Program-made: the position numbers and the translations under genes
In this document: piece after piece, positions 1-8,391 of the stretch
Numbering within the stretch: position 1 is the stretch's first letter
Layout: each line of letters begins with the position of its first letter
Assembly: GCA_022844485.1 (NCBI GenBank)
Contig: JALHLQ010000001.1
Location: 248,001-312,000 of the forward strand
Direction of reading: 5' to 3'
Length of the DNA: 64,000 nt
Source of the DNA: Xanthobacteraceae bacterium
GTDB taxonomy: Bacteria; Pseudomonadota; Alphaproteobacteria; Rhizobiales; Xanthobacteraceae
Notes under the pieces: generated by a model
Databases searched by the model: none
Seen by the model: only the letters and a program-made list of their open reading frames with translations
What the model was told of the DNA's origin: nothing

Positions 1-857
1 AGAACGTGAACCGTCGGATGCGGCTGATGAAGGACGAGCCGGACCGGGAAAACATCCTGGTGCAGCTTCGTCGCGAGCGCGGCCTCACCAGCGGCGGCTT
101 CTACAGTCTTCCGCTCGTGTCCTTGAACAGGCTCGTGCTTCAGTCCGGCGTGACGGTGACGCTTGCCAAGCTTGGGATCTTCGCTGTGCTTGCGGCCGCG
201 GCGGTCGGCATCGGCATCCTGTGGTGGACGGAAAGCATGCTGCAGGCGCTTGTCGCCTTCGCCGTGTCAACCTGTCTCGCGCCGTATCTTTGGCTGGTCG
301 CAAAGCGCAAGCGGCGGTTGCGCCGATTTGGCGAACAATTCCCCGACGCGATCGACATCATCGTGCGCTCGATTCGCGCCGGGCATCCGGTTCCTGTCGC
401 GATCAGCATGGTGGCGCGTGAAATGCCGGACCCGATCGGCACCGAGTTCGGCATTGCGGCCGACGAAATCACTTACGGCGCCGAGCTCGAAGCGGCCATG
501 CGGAACCTCTATTTCCGCGTCGGCCAGGAGGACCTCCCGTTGTTCGTGACGGCTGTCGCCATCCAAGGATCGACGGGAGGCAACCTGACGGAGATTCTGA
601 GCAGCCTCTCGCACGTCATTCGCCTGCGCTTCAAGCTGCGGCGCAAAGTGCGCGCGCTGGCGTCCGAGGGCCGGTTCTCAGCGTTTTTCCTCTCGGGCCT
701 GCCTGTCGCCATTCTCTTGCTGCTGCGCTTTGCCGCGCCCGACTTCTACTCCAGCGTCTGGCATTTCGATCTGACGAAGATCGGTTTGGCCGCGGCCGGC
801 GCATGGATGCTTGTCGGCAATTACGTCATGTATCGGCTCGTGAATTTCAGGATCTGA
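1..857 (+). CDS. tadB: Tad pilus inner-membrane platform protein TadB (5' partial)
   Basis: TadB is a GspF-like inner-membrane protein of the tight-adherence (Flp) pilus; with TadC it forms the platform on which the ATPase TadA works. The frame is already open at the first base. The 283 residues from the first in-window start (GTG at 6) are shorter than the usual ~320 and lack the N-terminal membrane segment, so the gene is probably cut by the window edge. Hydrophobic segments lie near residues 53-72 and 79-98. They are followed by a T2SS-F cytoplasmic domain (~105-225, with QFPDAIDIIVRSIRAG and STGGNL) and two C-terminal membrane segments. tadC follows after 3 bases, so the two are co-transcribed. 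Confidence 0.9.
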   Translation, partial: NVNRRMRLMKDEPDRENILVQLRRERGLTSGGFYSLPLVSLNRLVLQSGVTVTLAKLGIFAVLAAAAVGIGILWWTESMLQALVAFAVSTCLAPYLWLVAKRKRRLRRFGEQFPDAIDIIVRSIRAGHPVPVAISMVAREMPDPIGTEFGIAADEITYGAELEAAMRNLYFRVGQEDLPLFVTAVAIQGSTGGNLTEILSSLSHVIRLRFKLRRKVRALASEGRFSAFFLSGLPVAILLLLRFAAPDFYSSVWHFDLTKIGLAAAGAWMLVGNYVMYRLVNFRI

Positions 858-860
858 TCG

Positions 861-1811
861 GTGCGTTTTGACATGGGCCAGATGATCGACAACCCGGCCA
901 TGATGCTGAGCCTGTTCGTGTTTCTCGGCAGCACGACGCTGGCTTTCGCGCTCATGCTGGCTTTTCGGGCGCGCGGGGCGGTGAAGCGGCGAGCTGCCGG
1001 CGTTGCCGCGAGTGGAGGCACGCCAGCCGACGACCGCTCGCTCCGTCATGCAAGCATCCAGACGGCGGAACGCCTGGTGGACTATACGAGCCGGCATTTC
1101 TCGATCGAAGAGGCAAATGCGCGCGAGTTGCGGCGGAAACTGGTTCAGGCCGGGTTTCTCGACAGTCGCGCCGTCGCCTTCTTCCTCCTTGCGCGTGTCG
1201 TGCTGGCCGTCGGGCTTGCGGGATTGATCTTCGTGTCCGCGCCTATGATGCCTCCCGAACTGGGCGAGTGGATGTGGGGCCTTGTCTGCGTGTTTGGGCT
1301 GGGCGGATATTTTGCGCCCAACATCTACCTCAACAGGCGCATTTCACGACGAAGGGAAGAGCACCGCTCCGGCTTTCCAGATTTCATGGATCTTTTGGTT
1401 GTTTGCGCCGAAGCGGGGTTGAGCATGGAAGCGGCCCTCGACCGGGTCGGGCGCGAGCTTACGGATTCCTATCCCTCGCTGAGCGCGAACATCTACATGG
1501 CCACGCTGGAAATCCGCGCGGGGCGCAAGTTGAGCGAGGCGTTGGAGCACCTCGGCGACCGGCTCGGATTGGACGAGGCGCGCTCTTTTGCGACCCTTCT
1601 GCAGCAGTCCGAGGAACTGGGATCGAGTCTCACCGACGCGCTCCGCGTCTATTCGGACGACATGCGTCACAAGCGCCTCTCCTCGGCGGAGGAGAAGGCG
1701 TACAGCCTCCCGGCCAAGATGTCCGTCCCGCTCATCATGTTCATCTTTCCCGTGATCATCGTCGTGATCATGCTGCCCGTCATCGTTCGCTTCAAAATGG
1801 GCGCGTTCTGA
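861..1811 (+). CDS. tadC: Tad pilus inner-membrane platform protein TadC
   Basis: Second GspF-like platform protein of the Tad/Flp pilus, 316 residues, which is normal for TadC. A membrane segment lies near residues 14-34 and another pair spans about 104-155. A T2SS-F domain follows (~170-280, with GFPDFMDLLVVCAEAG, ALEHLGDRLGL and LLQQSEELGSSL), then a strongly hydrophobic C-terminal anchor rich in Ile and Val. The GTG start lies 3 bases after the tadB stop; an ATG at codon 5 is an alternative. The order tadB-tadC-tadD matches the usual tad locus, whose remaining genes must lie to the left of the window. Confidence 0.92.
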   Translation: MRFDMGQMIDNPAMMLSLFVFLGSTTLAFALMLAFRARGAVKRRAAGVAASGGTPADDRSLRHASIQTAERLVDYTSRHFSIEEANARELRRKLVQAGFLDSRAVAFFLLARVVLAVGLAGLIFVSAPMMPPELGEWMWGLVCVFGLGGYFAPNIYLNRRISRRREEHRSGFPDFMDLLVVCAEAGLSMEAALDRVGRELTDSYPSLSANIYMATLEIRAGRKLSEALEHLGDRLGLDEARSFATLLQQSEELGSSLTDALRVYSDDMRHKRLSSAEEKAYSLPAKMSVPLIMFIFPVIIVVIMLPVIVRFKMGAF

Positions 1812-1840
1812 CCGGCCCCGCTCGCTCCGGCGACAAATTC

Positions 1841-1848
1841 TTAACCAT
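1841..1848 (+). promoter_or_regulatory. CtrA-like half site ahead of tadD
   Basis: The octamer TTAACCAT lies in the tadC-tadD gap, 75 bp before the tadD ATG. It equals the CtrA recognition half site known from alphaproteobacteria, where CtrA drives pilus genes. An 8-mer can occur by chance, and no second half or promoter hexamers are obvious. Inference only. Confidence 0.3.
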
Positions 1849-1923
1849 CATTCTCTACTCTGGCCCCGGCTTGGCGTGGGGGCGTGCGGGCGGGCGTTTG
1901 CCGGTGTCGCCCGGAGTATTCGA

Positions 1924-2511
1924 ATGCGTGTGTTTGGTACCCGCGTTGTCGCTGCCGTCGCGTGCCTCGCCCTGCTCTCGGGATGCGAGACGCTGAAGGA
2001 GCGGCTTGCGAGCTTGCACCAGCCGGCCGGCGAACCTGAAACCACGGGATCGACCGGCTCCCTCCAGGGCGAACCCGTCACCAACGGCCAGATCACGGTC
2101 GATCAGTCGGGTCTGACCGGCCAGCCGATCGGGGCCGACCCCAATGACGATGTCGAACTCGGCAAGCGCCATTTCCGCGAGCAGAATTATGGATTGGCAG
2201 AGAAGCATTTCCGTCGAGCCGCCGAGAAGTCTCCGGGACCCGCCGAGCGCGACACGGAAGCCTGGTTGGGCCTTGCCGCCTCATATGATCGCCTTAAACG
2301 GTTCGAGCTTGCCGACCGCGCCTATGCGCAGGCGATCAAGATTGCGGGTCCCACGGCGGAAATCCTGAACAATCAGGGCTATTCCTACATGATGCGGGGC
2401 GACTATCGCCGCGCCCGGGCGAAGCTCGCACAGGCCAAGAGCCGCGACCCCGAAAACCAGTATATCCAGAACAACATCGAACTGTTGGAGCGGCATACGA
2501 GCCGCCGCTGA
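1924..2511 (+). CDS. tadD: Tad pilus lipoprotein TadD, TPR-containing
   Basis: TadD is a TPR lipoprotein thought to act as a pilotin for assembly of the Tad pilus outer-membrane machinery. I chose the ATG at 1924 because it opens a lipoprotein signal peptide (MRVFGTRVVAAVACLALLSGC, lipobox LLSGC, Cys at residue 21). The upstream in-frame start would place 16 non-signal residues before it. After a Gly/Thr-rich linker, TPR repeats begin near residue 75 (DDVELGKRHFREQNYGLAEKHFRRA) and continue to about 185 (ILNNQGYSYMMRGDYRRARAKL). The protein is 195 residues. A 112-bp gap separates it from tadC, so it may have its own promoter. Confidence 0.88.
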   Translation: MRVFGTRVVAAVACLALLSGCETLKERLASLHQPAGEPETTGSTGSLQGEPVTNGQITVDQSGLTGQPIGADPNDDVELGKRHFREQNYGLAEKHFRRAAEKSPGPAERDTEAWLGLAASYDRLKRFELADRAYAQAIKIAGPTAEILNNQGYSYMMRGDYRRARAKLAQAKSRDPENQYIQNNIELLERHTSRR

Positions 2512-2516
2512 CCGGA

Positions 2517-2563
2517 GCATTTTCCGGCCAAGTGGGTACCGGTTGGCCGAAAGAAAATGCGAC
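2517..2563. repeat. Palindromic hairpin repeat, copy 1
   Basis: 47-bp element identical to the copy exactly 100 bp downstream. Outer arms GCATTTTC (2517-2524) and GAAAATGC (2553-2560) enclose inner arms CGGCCAA (2525-2531) and TTGGCCG (2543-2549). The loop is GTGGGTACCGG (11 nt) and the bulge aaa (2550-2552). It lies between the convergent ends of tadD and livF, a typical place for REP-like elements, and could stop transcription from both sides. Confidence 0.85.
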
Positions 2564-2616
2564 AAACAATAGTATTGGAGCTTGACCAATTCTATCCGAT
2601 CGGATCAGGCTCGAGC

Positions 2617-2663
2617 GCATTTTCCGGCCAAGTGGGTACCGGTTGGCCGAAAGAAAATGCGAC
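2617..2663. repeat. Palindromic hairpin repeat, copy 2
   Basis: Second copy, identical over 47 bp to the element at 2517, with the same two-part stem and 11-nt loop. The bases between the copies (2564-2616) show no similarity to the repeat. The 3' end of livF begins 16 bp further on. Confidence 0.85.
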
Positions 2664-2678
2664 GAAACTAATCAGACC

Positions 2679-3383
2679 CTAGCGCACGCCGAGATGCGAT
2701 TTGAGCATCTCCGGGTTCCTGAGCATGTCCTTTGCAATGCCCTCGTGCACGATCCGGCCGGTCTCCAGGATATAGACGCGGTCAGCCACGTCGAGCGCGC
2801 TGTAGAGATTTTGCTCGACCAGCAAGATCGACAGCTTCGCGCGCTTCAGTTCCAGCACGACCTCCTCGAGCAGCTGCACCATGACCGGGGCCAGCCCCTC
2901 CGAGGGCTCGTCCATGAGGATCAGCTCGGGATCGATGATCAGCGCCCGCGCCACCGCGAGCATCTGCCGCTCGCCGCCGGAGAGCTGACTGCCGCGGTGG
3001 TTGCGGCGTTCGCCGAGCCGCGGAAAAAGATTCAGCACCCGCTCGACCGTCCAGCCCACGCTGCTGCGCGGGCTTTTCAACATGGTCAGATGCTCGGTGA
3101 CGGTGAGCGACGCGAAGAGCCTCCGTCCCTGCGGCACGATGGCGATGCGCCGCTGGGCGATTTCGTGCGGCGGCAACCCGATCAGACTTCGCCCGCGCCA
3201 GCTGATGCTGCCGCTGCGCACCTGCGGCGGCGAAAGCCCCATGATCGAACGGATCAGCGTCGTCTTGCCCATGCCGTTGCGGCCGAGCAGGGCCACCACT
3301 TCGCCCGCGCCGACCGTGAGTGAAGCGCCCTGGACCACATGCGCCGCCCCGTAGAAGCTGTGGACATTCGTGACCTCAAGCAT
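2679..3383 (-). CDS. livF: Branched-chain amino acid-type ABC transporter ATPase LivF
   Basis: Second ATPase of a HAAT-family importer. It has 234 residues, the family norm, from the ATG at 3383, which follows the LivG coding end; upstream in-frame codons only overlap livG. Walker A is GRNGMGKTT (34-42), the signature is LSGGERQM, and Walker B is LILMDEPSEG with a following LAP, all intact. The start overlaps the livG stop by 8 bp, so the two are translationally coupled. This is the last gene of an eight-gene minus-strand operon that begins with the hydrolase at 10548. The substrate is unknown; the neighbouring amide-hydrolase-like genes suggest something other than plain leucine. Confidence 0.9.
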   Translation of the reverse strand: MLEVTNVHSFYGAAHVVQGASLTVGAGEVVALLGRNGMGKTTLIRSIMGLSPPQVRSGSISWRGRSLIGLPPHEIAQRRIAIVPQGRRLFASLTVTEHLTMLKSPRSSVGWTVERVLNLFPRLGERRNHRGSQLSGGERQMLAVARALIIDPELILMDEPSEGLAPVMVQLLEEVVLELKRAKLSILLVEQNLYSALDVADRVYILETGRIVHEGIAKDMLRNPEMLKSHLGVR

Positions 3384-4131
3384 GGCGCGGCTTGCCCAGA
3401 TAGACTTCCTGCACCTGCTCGTTCTTGCGGATGGCATCCGGCGCCGCTTCGACCAGCACGCGCCCTTCATGCAGACAGGTGACGTATTCCGCGAGTCCGA
3501 GGGCGAGATCCATGTCGTGCTCGATCAGCACGATCGTCAGTTCCCGCGGCAGGGCGCGAATGATGTCGGCGACAAGCCCGCGCTCGGCGGGCGACAGTCC
3601 GGCCGCCGGCTCATCGAGCAGAAGGAGGCGCGGTTCGGCCGCGATCGCAAGCGCCATCTCGAGTTGCCGCTGTTCGCCGTAGGACAGCTCCTTGACAAGG
3701 ATCGATCGCCGATCGCCGAGGCGCGACATCGAAAGCGCCCGCTCGGCGCGCTTGCGCTCGTCTTCGTCGAGGTCGGGACTGCCGAACAGCGAGAACTTTC
3801 GCGATTTCAGCCCGCGCAAGGAAAGGATCAGATTGTCCTCGACGCTGAGCGTTGGAAACAGGTTGGTGATCTGGAACGTGCGCGCGATGCCGAGCCCCGC
3901 CCTGGCATGCGGAGGATCGCGCGTGATGGTACGGCCTTCGAACGTGATCGCTCCCGACGTTGGCGGGAGAACGCCGGTGACGGCATTGAACAGCGTCGTC
4001 TTGCCGGCTCCGTTCGGCCCGATGATCGCGCGCCGCTCGCCGCGCGCGACGGACAGGCTGACGCCATCGACTGCGCGCAGCGCGCCGAAGGCGACCACAA
4101 CATTGGAGAGGACAAGGACGGGTTCGGGCAC
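3376..4131 (-). CDS. livG: Branched-chain amino acid-type ABC transporter ATPase LivG
   Basis: First ATPase of the same importer. From the GTG at 4131 it is 251 residues, beginning VPEPVLVLSNVVVAFGALRAV as is usual for LivG. Walker A is GPNGAGKTT (38-46), the signature LSYGEQRQLE, and Walker B LLLLDEPAAGL. The start is uncertain: ATG codons at 4242 and 4218 are in frame, but the extra residues look non-coding, and no strong ribosome-binding site marks any candidate. A gap of about 140 bp to the binding-protein gene upstream is the loosest joint in this operon. Confidence 0.88.
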   Translation of the reverse strand: MPEPVLVLSNVVVAFGALRAVDGVSLSVARGERRAIIGPNGAGKTTLFNAVTGVLPPTSGAITFEGRTITRDPPHARAGLGIARTFQITNLFPTLSVEDNLILSLRGLKSRKFSLFGSPDLDEDERKRAERALSMSRLGDRRSILVKELSYGEQRQLEMALAIAAEPRLLLLDEPAAGLSPAERGLVADIIRALPRELTIVLIEHDMDLALGLAEYVTCLHEGRVLVEAAPDAIRKNEQVQEVYLGKPRHA

Positions 4132-4271
4132 GGTGGACTGGAAAAAGGAGACAGCTTTGCGATCGCCATGCCCGCGCTCATGCCGGCCATCCAGGTCTTG
4201 TGATTTCAGGCGACACATGGATGGCCGGGCCGAGCCCGACATGACGCGTTATCGAGTCGTCAGAGTGCCGC

Positions 4272-5531
4272 TCACCCCTTCTTGATCCCCTGGAAATCGC
4301 GCGAGTAGGGCGGCTGCTTCATGTATGTCTCGGGATCATATTTCCAGAACTGCGAGACATTTTCGTAAGAGGCGATCGGCACGTTCCAGAACTTGCCGTC
4401 CTCGCGCTTCATGACCCGCCGGATCTGGATGTCGTAGATCGGGTTGCCGTATTTATCCAGCCGCACCGGCCGTCCGAGCGGGGATCCAGCCAGTTCGGAG
4501 TTCAAGACGGCGTTCAGAAGCGCGTCCCGATCCTCGACCTTGCCGCCGATCTTCTCGATCGCGTTACACACCCACATCACGCCGGAATACATCGAGAAAC
4601 CGTACAGCGAGGGGATGCGGCCGTATTTGTCAGTGTGCTCCTTCACGAATTTCTGCGTGATCGGCACCGGCGACCCTTCCGCGAAATGCGCCGCCGATAC
4701 GATTCCTTCGCATTCGGGACCGAGCGTGCGGATGACCGACTGGTCGGTGGCGTTCATCGCGCCGAGCATCGGAGTTTTCCCTTTCAAGCCGAAGCTCGCA
4801 TACTGCTGAATAAAGCGCGTCGCGTCCGCCCCGGTTTCCATCGCGAACACCGCATCGATCTTCATGTTCGCCAGTTGACCCAGATAGGGGCTGAAGTCAG
4901 CGGTATTCAGCGGGTGCCAGAACTGCTGCACGATTTCGCCGCCGCCTTCGGTGAAGGTCTGCGCGAAGCCGCCGCACTGCTCGTGACCGAAGGTATAATC
5001 CTGCGAGATCGTCGCGACCCGCTTGTAGCCCTGTTTGAGCGCCCAGTCTGCCATCGGCCGCGTAGTCTGGCTGGCCGAATAGCCGGCGACGCGGATGACG
5101 TTGCGGATGCGTTGGCGCTGCGTGAGATCGTCAGCGGCGATGATCGGAATGAAGTAGGGCGTGCCGGTCCCCTTGACGTAGTTCGCTACGGCAAGTCCCG
5201 TATTGGCGAGCAGGTTGCCGACGAGGAAATGCACATTGCCCTGTTCGACGAGGCGTCGCGCCTTTTGCAGCGCCGTGTCCGGGTTGGATCCGTCATCCTC
5301 GACCGTGATCTCGACCTTGCGGCCGGCGACGACATTCTTGATCGACTCGAACCAGAAGTTCACGCCATCGACCATCTCGCGTCCGCCTGAGGCGACGACG
5401 CCGGTCAGCGGAGCCATCAGCCCGATCCGAATCGGCCCTGCTTGCGCGCTGGCCCTGGACCAAGGGCGAATGCCGAGTCCTGCGGTTGCGAGCGTGAGTC
5501 CCGTGGTTTTCAGAAGCTGTCTGCGATCCAT
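4272..5531 (-). CDS. ABC transporter substrate-binding protein, LivK/Peripla_BP_6 type
   Basis: Periplasmic receptor (419 residues) of the importer. The N-terminus (MDRRQLLKTTGLTLATAG, then RASAQA-GPIRIG) looks like a Tat-type signal with an RRQLLK motif and an AxA-like cleavage site. The mature part starts with IRIGLMAPLTG, typical of the type I periplasmic fold that binds branched-chain amino acids, amides or urea. DYTFGHEQ and GMNATDQ-like segments fit the amide/urea-binding branch, but I cannot set the ligand. It sits between livM and livG in the operon, an unusual internal position since the receptor gene is often first. Confidence 0.85.
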   Translation of the reverse strand: MDRRQLLKTTGLTLATAGLGIRPWSRASAQAGPIRIGLMAPLTGVVASGGREMVDGVNFWFESIKNVVAGRKVEITVEDDGSNPDTALQKARRLVEQGNVHFLVGNLLANTGLAVANYVKGTGTPYFIPIIAADDLTQRQRIRNVIRVAGYSASQTTRPMADWALKQGYKRVATISQDYTFGHEQCGGFAQTFTEGGGEIVQQFWHPLNTADFSPYLGQLANMKIDAVFAMETGADATRFIQQYASFGLKGKTPMLGAMNATDQSVIRTLGPECEGIVSAAHFAEGSPVPITQKFVKEHTDKYGRIPSLYGFSMYSGVMWVCNAIEKIGGKVEDRDALLNAVLNSELAGSPLGRPVRLDKYGNPIYDIQIRRVMKREDGKFWNVPIASYENVSQFWKYDPETYMKQPPYSRDFQGIKKG

Positions 5532-5562
5532 AGTGAGTCCCCTGTCTGGTAGGAAGCGAAGT

Positions 5563-6537
5563 TCAAGGCTTTCCTCGCTGAACGAGCTCGCGGACTTTGC
5601 CGACGATTCCTTCAGGAGCGAAGATCATGATCAGGATGAAGGCGAGGCCGAGCACCATCTGCCATCGCTCGGTATAGGATGAGACGAAGTTTTCGACCGC
5701 AATCACGGCGGTGGCGCCGACAAATGCGCCATAGAGGCTTCCGACGCCGCCGACGATGATCATCAAGAGGCCTTCGACCGACTGGCGCAGCTCGACCGTG
5801 GACGGGCTGACGAAGTTGTTGAAGAAGGCATAGAGCGCGCCGGCCACTCCGGCAAAAAAGCCGGATACGGTAAAGCCGATGAACAAGTGAAGCGACACAT
5901 TATAGCCGAGGCTGCGCATGCGGCTTTCGCTGTCGCGAATGCCGCGCAGTGTCATTCCAAAGGGCGAGCGCACAAAGCGCCACATGGCCAGGGTCAGCAC
6001 CAGCGTGACGGCGAGCGTGAGCCAGTAGAAATTGGCATGCGCCGCCAGGAACGCGGGGCGAATATCGCCACGCAGTCCGTTCTCGCCTCCGGTCACGGCT
6101 GTCCAGCGCAGGCAGATGCCCCACACGACCATGCCCAGCGCAAGTGTCAGCAGCAGGAAATAGACGCCCGAGGTGCGGATCGCGAGCACGGCGAATACGG
6201 CGGCGACGCCGGTAGCGGCGATCACGCCAAGCAGAAAAGCGGGCAGGGGCGCTAGGCCCGATTTGGTCATCGTATAGACCACCACATAGGTCGCGACCCC
6301 GAAAATTGCGCCATGCCCGAGCGAGGTGCGTCCGGCAAAACCGGCCAGAATGTCGATCGACATGGCGAGCACGGCGAAAATCAGGATCTCCGTGGCGATG
6401 CTCACCTGATAGGTGGAGAGCACCAACGGCAAAACCGCAGCCGCCGCCACGATCATGGCGACGACAGCAATCGCGCCCGGCTTCGCGCCCAAGGAGGAGA
6501 AGGCCAGACGGCCCGAGGACTGCATCTTGGTTGTCAT
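5563..6537 (-). CDS. livM: Branched-chain amino acid-type ABC transporter permease LivM
   Basis: Inner-membrane permease, 324 residues, with about nine hydrophobic segments. The motif DILAGFAGRTSLGHGAIFG (62-80) is the LivM hallmark, and VGGVGSLYGAFVGA near the C-terminus is the conserved cytoplasmic loop. I chose ATG 6537, which overlaps the livH stop as ATGA. A longer upstream frame exists but runs antiparallel to no signal and inside livH. Confidence 0.9.
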   Translation of the reverse strand: MTTKMQSSGRLAFSSLGAKPGAIAVVAMIVAAAAVLPLVLSTYQVSIATEILIFAVLAMSIDILAGFAGRTSLGHGAIFGVATYVVVYTMTKSGLAPLPAFLLGVIAATGVAAVFAVLAIRTSGVYFLLLTLALGMVVWGICLRWTAVTGGENGLRGDIRPAFLAAHANFYWLTLAVTLVLTLAMWRFVRSPFGMTLRGIRDSESRMRSLGYNVSLHLFIGFTVSGFFAGVAGALYAFFNNFVSPSTVELRQSVEGLLMIIVGGVGSLYGAFVGATAVIAVENFVSSYTERWQMVLGLAFILIMIFAPEGIVGKVRELVQRGKP

Positions 6538-7385
6538 GCGGCCCGCCCGAATAGTCCAAGAGGTCGAAACGCGAGTAACAGCGCCATTGGTCCAAAGATG
6601 ACGAAATAGGCGAGCTCGGGGAAGAGGACCTGCCCCAAGGTGTTGAACAACCCAACAAAGACGGCCCCGACCGCGGCCCCAACGAGGCTGCCGCGTCCGC
6701 CGATGATGACAATGGCCAGGCTGAACACAAGGATTTCGGCGTCGGCAGAGGGATAGAGGGCGAGGAATGCGCCACCCATCAGCCCGCCGAGGCCCGCGAG
6801 CGCCGAGCCGAGCAGGAAGGTGGCGAGGAACACGCGGCGGATATTCACCCCCGAGGCCTCCACCATCTCCGCGTCGTCGACGCCGGCGCGGATGAGAGCG
6901 CCAAGCCGCGTGTAGTTGAGCAGGATCCACAGCGCGACGAACACGGTCACGCCGACCAGCAACACAAAGAGCCGGTACTTCGGATAAAAAATGCCGAAGA
7001 TCGGCATCGCGCCCTGCAGCGCCTGCGGGATCGGAACGGTAAAGCTGTCGCCGCCCCAGATTACGAGCGCGAGGTCGTTGAGCACGAAAGCGACGCCGAG
7101 TGTGAGCAGCACCTGCCGCAACTCGAATCCGCGCACGAAGCGGAGCAGTCCTTGATCGAGCGCAAGCCCGATCATGGCCGCCGCACCCATGGCCGCGATG
7201 CCTGCCAGGGCGTAATAGCCGGTCTTCACCGCCACCGTGAATCCGATATAGCCGGCGAAAAGGTAAAGCGCGCCGTGCGCCAGATTCACGATGCGGAGCA
7301 GGCCGAAAATCAGGGTGAAGCCGCTTGCGACCACGAAGAGGAGCGCCGCAAAGGTCAGGCCGTTGAGGAGCTGAAAGGTATTCAT
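6534..7385 (-). CDS. livH: Branched-chain amino acid-type ABC transporter permease LivH
   Basis: Partner permease, 283 residues from ATG 7385 (MNTFQLLNGLTFAALLFVVASG); an upstream in-frame ATG adds 11 charged residues before the first membrane segment and is less likely. The LivH hallmark LLRIVNLAHGALYLFAGY lies at 29-46, and GGRGSLVGAAVGA marks the C-terminal loop. It overlaps livM by 4 bp and starts 88 bp after the end of the deacetylase-like gene, within the same operon. Confidence 0.9.
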   Translation of the reverse strand: MNTFQLLNGLTFAALLFVVASGFTLIFGLLRIVNLAHGALYLFAGYIGFTVAVKTGYYALAGIAAMGAAAMIGLALDQGLLRFVRGFELRQVLLTLGVAFVLNDLALVIWGGDSFTVPIPQALQGAMPIFGIFYPKYRLFVLLVGVTVFVALWILLNYTRLGALIRAGVDDAEMVEASGVNIRRVFLATFLLGSALAGLGGLMGGAFLALYPSADAEILVFSLAIVIIGGRGSLVGAAVGAVFVGLFNTLGQVLFPELAYFVIFGPMALLLAFRPLGLFGRAA

Positions 7386-7473
7386 CGTGGCGCCGCGCTC
7401 GCTGACACGACCCGACATATCCCCGGCGGGGAGAGGGAAAGAACGGCGCGGGCCGACCTCTGGATCATCCAGA

Positions 7474-8391
7474 TCACCGCGCCTTCGGTCCGGCCTTGAG
7501 ATACCAGTCGAGGATTTGCTCGCCGGTCCAGAACAGCACCCCCCGTTTCTTTCGGATTTTTGCGAAGATGTTGCGGAAGTATTTCAGCCGGTGCGGCGCG
7601 CCCATGATGTAGGGATGCACGACGAGCGCCATGACGCGCGCCGAGTTTTTCGCGTCCCCGTAGATCTCGTCGAATTGGTCGATCGCCCGATCGTAATACT
7701 CGCTCGCCTTGTGATGCTGGATCAGCATCATGGCCACATCGTTGCATTCCTGCGTGTAAGGCACGTTGACGATGGGCTTTGTGCGCGTCTTCAGCCAAAC
7801 CGGTTGATCGTCAAGGACCCAGTCGCAGACATACTCGTAACCGTTTTCGACGAGCGCCTCCGGCGTCTCCCATGTTTCGGTGAGCCCGGGACCGAGCCAT
7901 CCGCGCGGACGCTTGCCGGCAGCGCGCTGGATCGCCTCGGTGGTCTTCCTGATATCCTCGCGTTCATCGGCGACCTTCTGCATGTTCCGCTGCGTGAAGC
8001 CGTGGCCCATGAACTCCCACTTGCGCTCGAGCGCGGCCTCCACGATCGGCGGGTAAGCGTCGATCGCCGAACCGTTGATCGCCAGCACGCCCGGCAGCTT
8101 GAACTCGTCGAACACGTCCAGCATGCGCCAGAAGCCGACCCGGTTGCCGTATTCGTGCCAGGCCCAGTTCGGTACGTCCGGCGAAGGCGATCCGCCCGCA
8201 GGGGGCGTCAGGATCGTGCGCGGCATCGGTTGCAGCGGGTCCCATTCCTCGACATTGACGATCACCCATACGACCATGCGCGCCCCGTCGGGAAGCTTCA
8301 GGGGCTTGCGCTGGGCGATCGCCGAATAATCGATGCGCTCCGTGGGCAGCATGCCGACATTGGGCTTTGCCGGCGGGTTCTGGACGTTCAT
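7474..8391 (-). CDS. PuuE/NodB-fold hydrolase, paralogue 1
   Basis: 305-residue protein of the polysaccharide-deacetylase (NodB) fold, closest in layout to PuuE-type allantoinases and cyclic-imide hydrolases. Conserved blocks shared with the next gene are PDVPNWxWHEYG, WEFMGH, GWLGPGLTxT-ETPE, HPYIxGxPHR and GEQILDWYL. The NodB metal-binding TFDDG motif is absent; the first strand reads VIVNVEEWD, as in metal-independent PuuE relatives. Its ATG overlaps the stop of the upstream paralogue as ATGA. The position in a liv operon suggests hydrolysis of an imported cyclic amide or ureide. That is inference; the exact reaction is unknown. Confidence 0.75.
   Translation of the reverse strand: MNVQNPPAKPNVGMLPTERIDYSAIAQRKPLKLPDGARMVVWVIVNVEEWDPLQPMPRTILTPPAGGSPSPDVPNWAWHEYGNRVGFWRMLDVFDEFKLPGVLAINGSAIDAYPPIVEAALERKWEFMGHGFTQRNMQKVADEREDIRKTTEAIQRAAGKRPRGWLGPGLTETWETPEALVENGYEYVCDWVLDDQPVWLKTRTKPIVNVPYTQECNDVAMMLIQHHKASEYYDRAIDQFDEIYGDAKNSARVMALVVHPYIMGAPHRLKYFRNIFAKIRKKRGVLFWTGEQILDWYLKAGPKAR

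Noticed and set aside
5563-6930. Longer N-terminus for LivM
   Set aside because: The added 131 codons lie inside livH, read as low-complexity Arg/Pro sequence, and the ATGA overlap at 6534-6537 gives a proper start.
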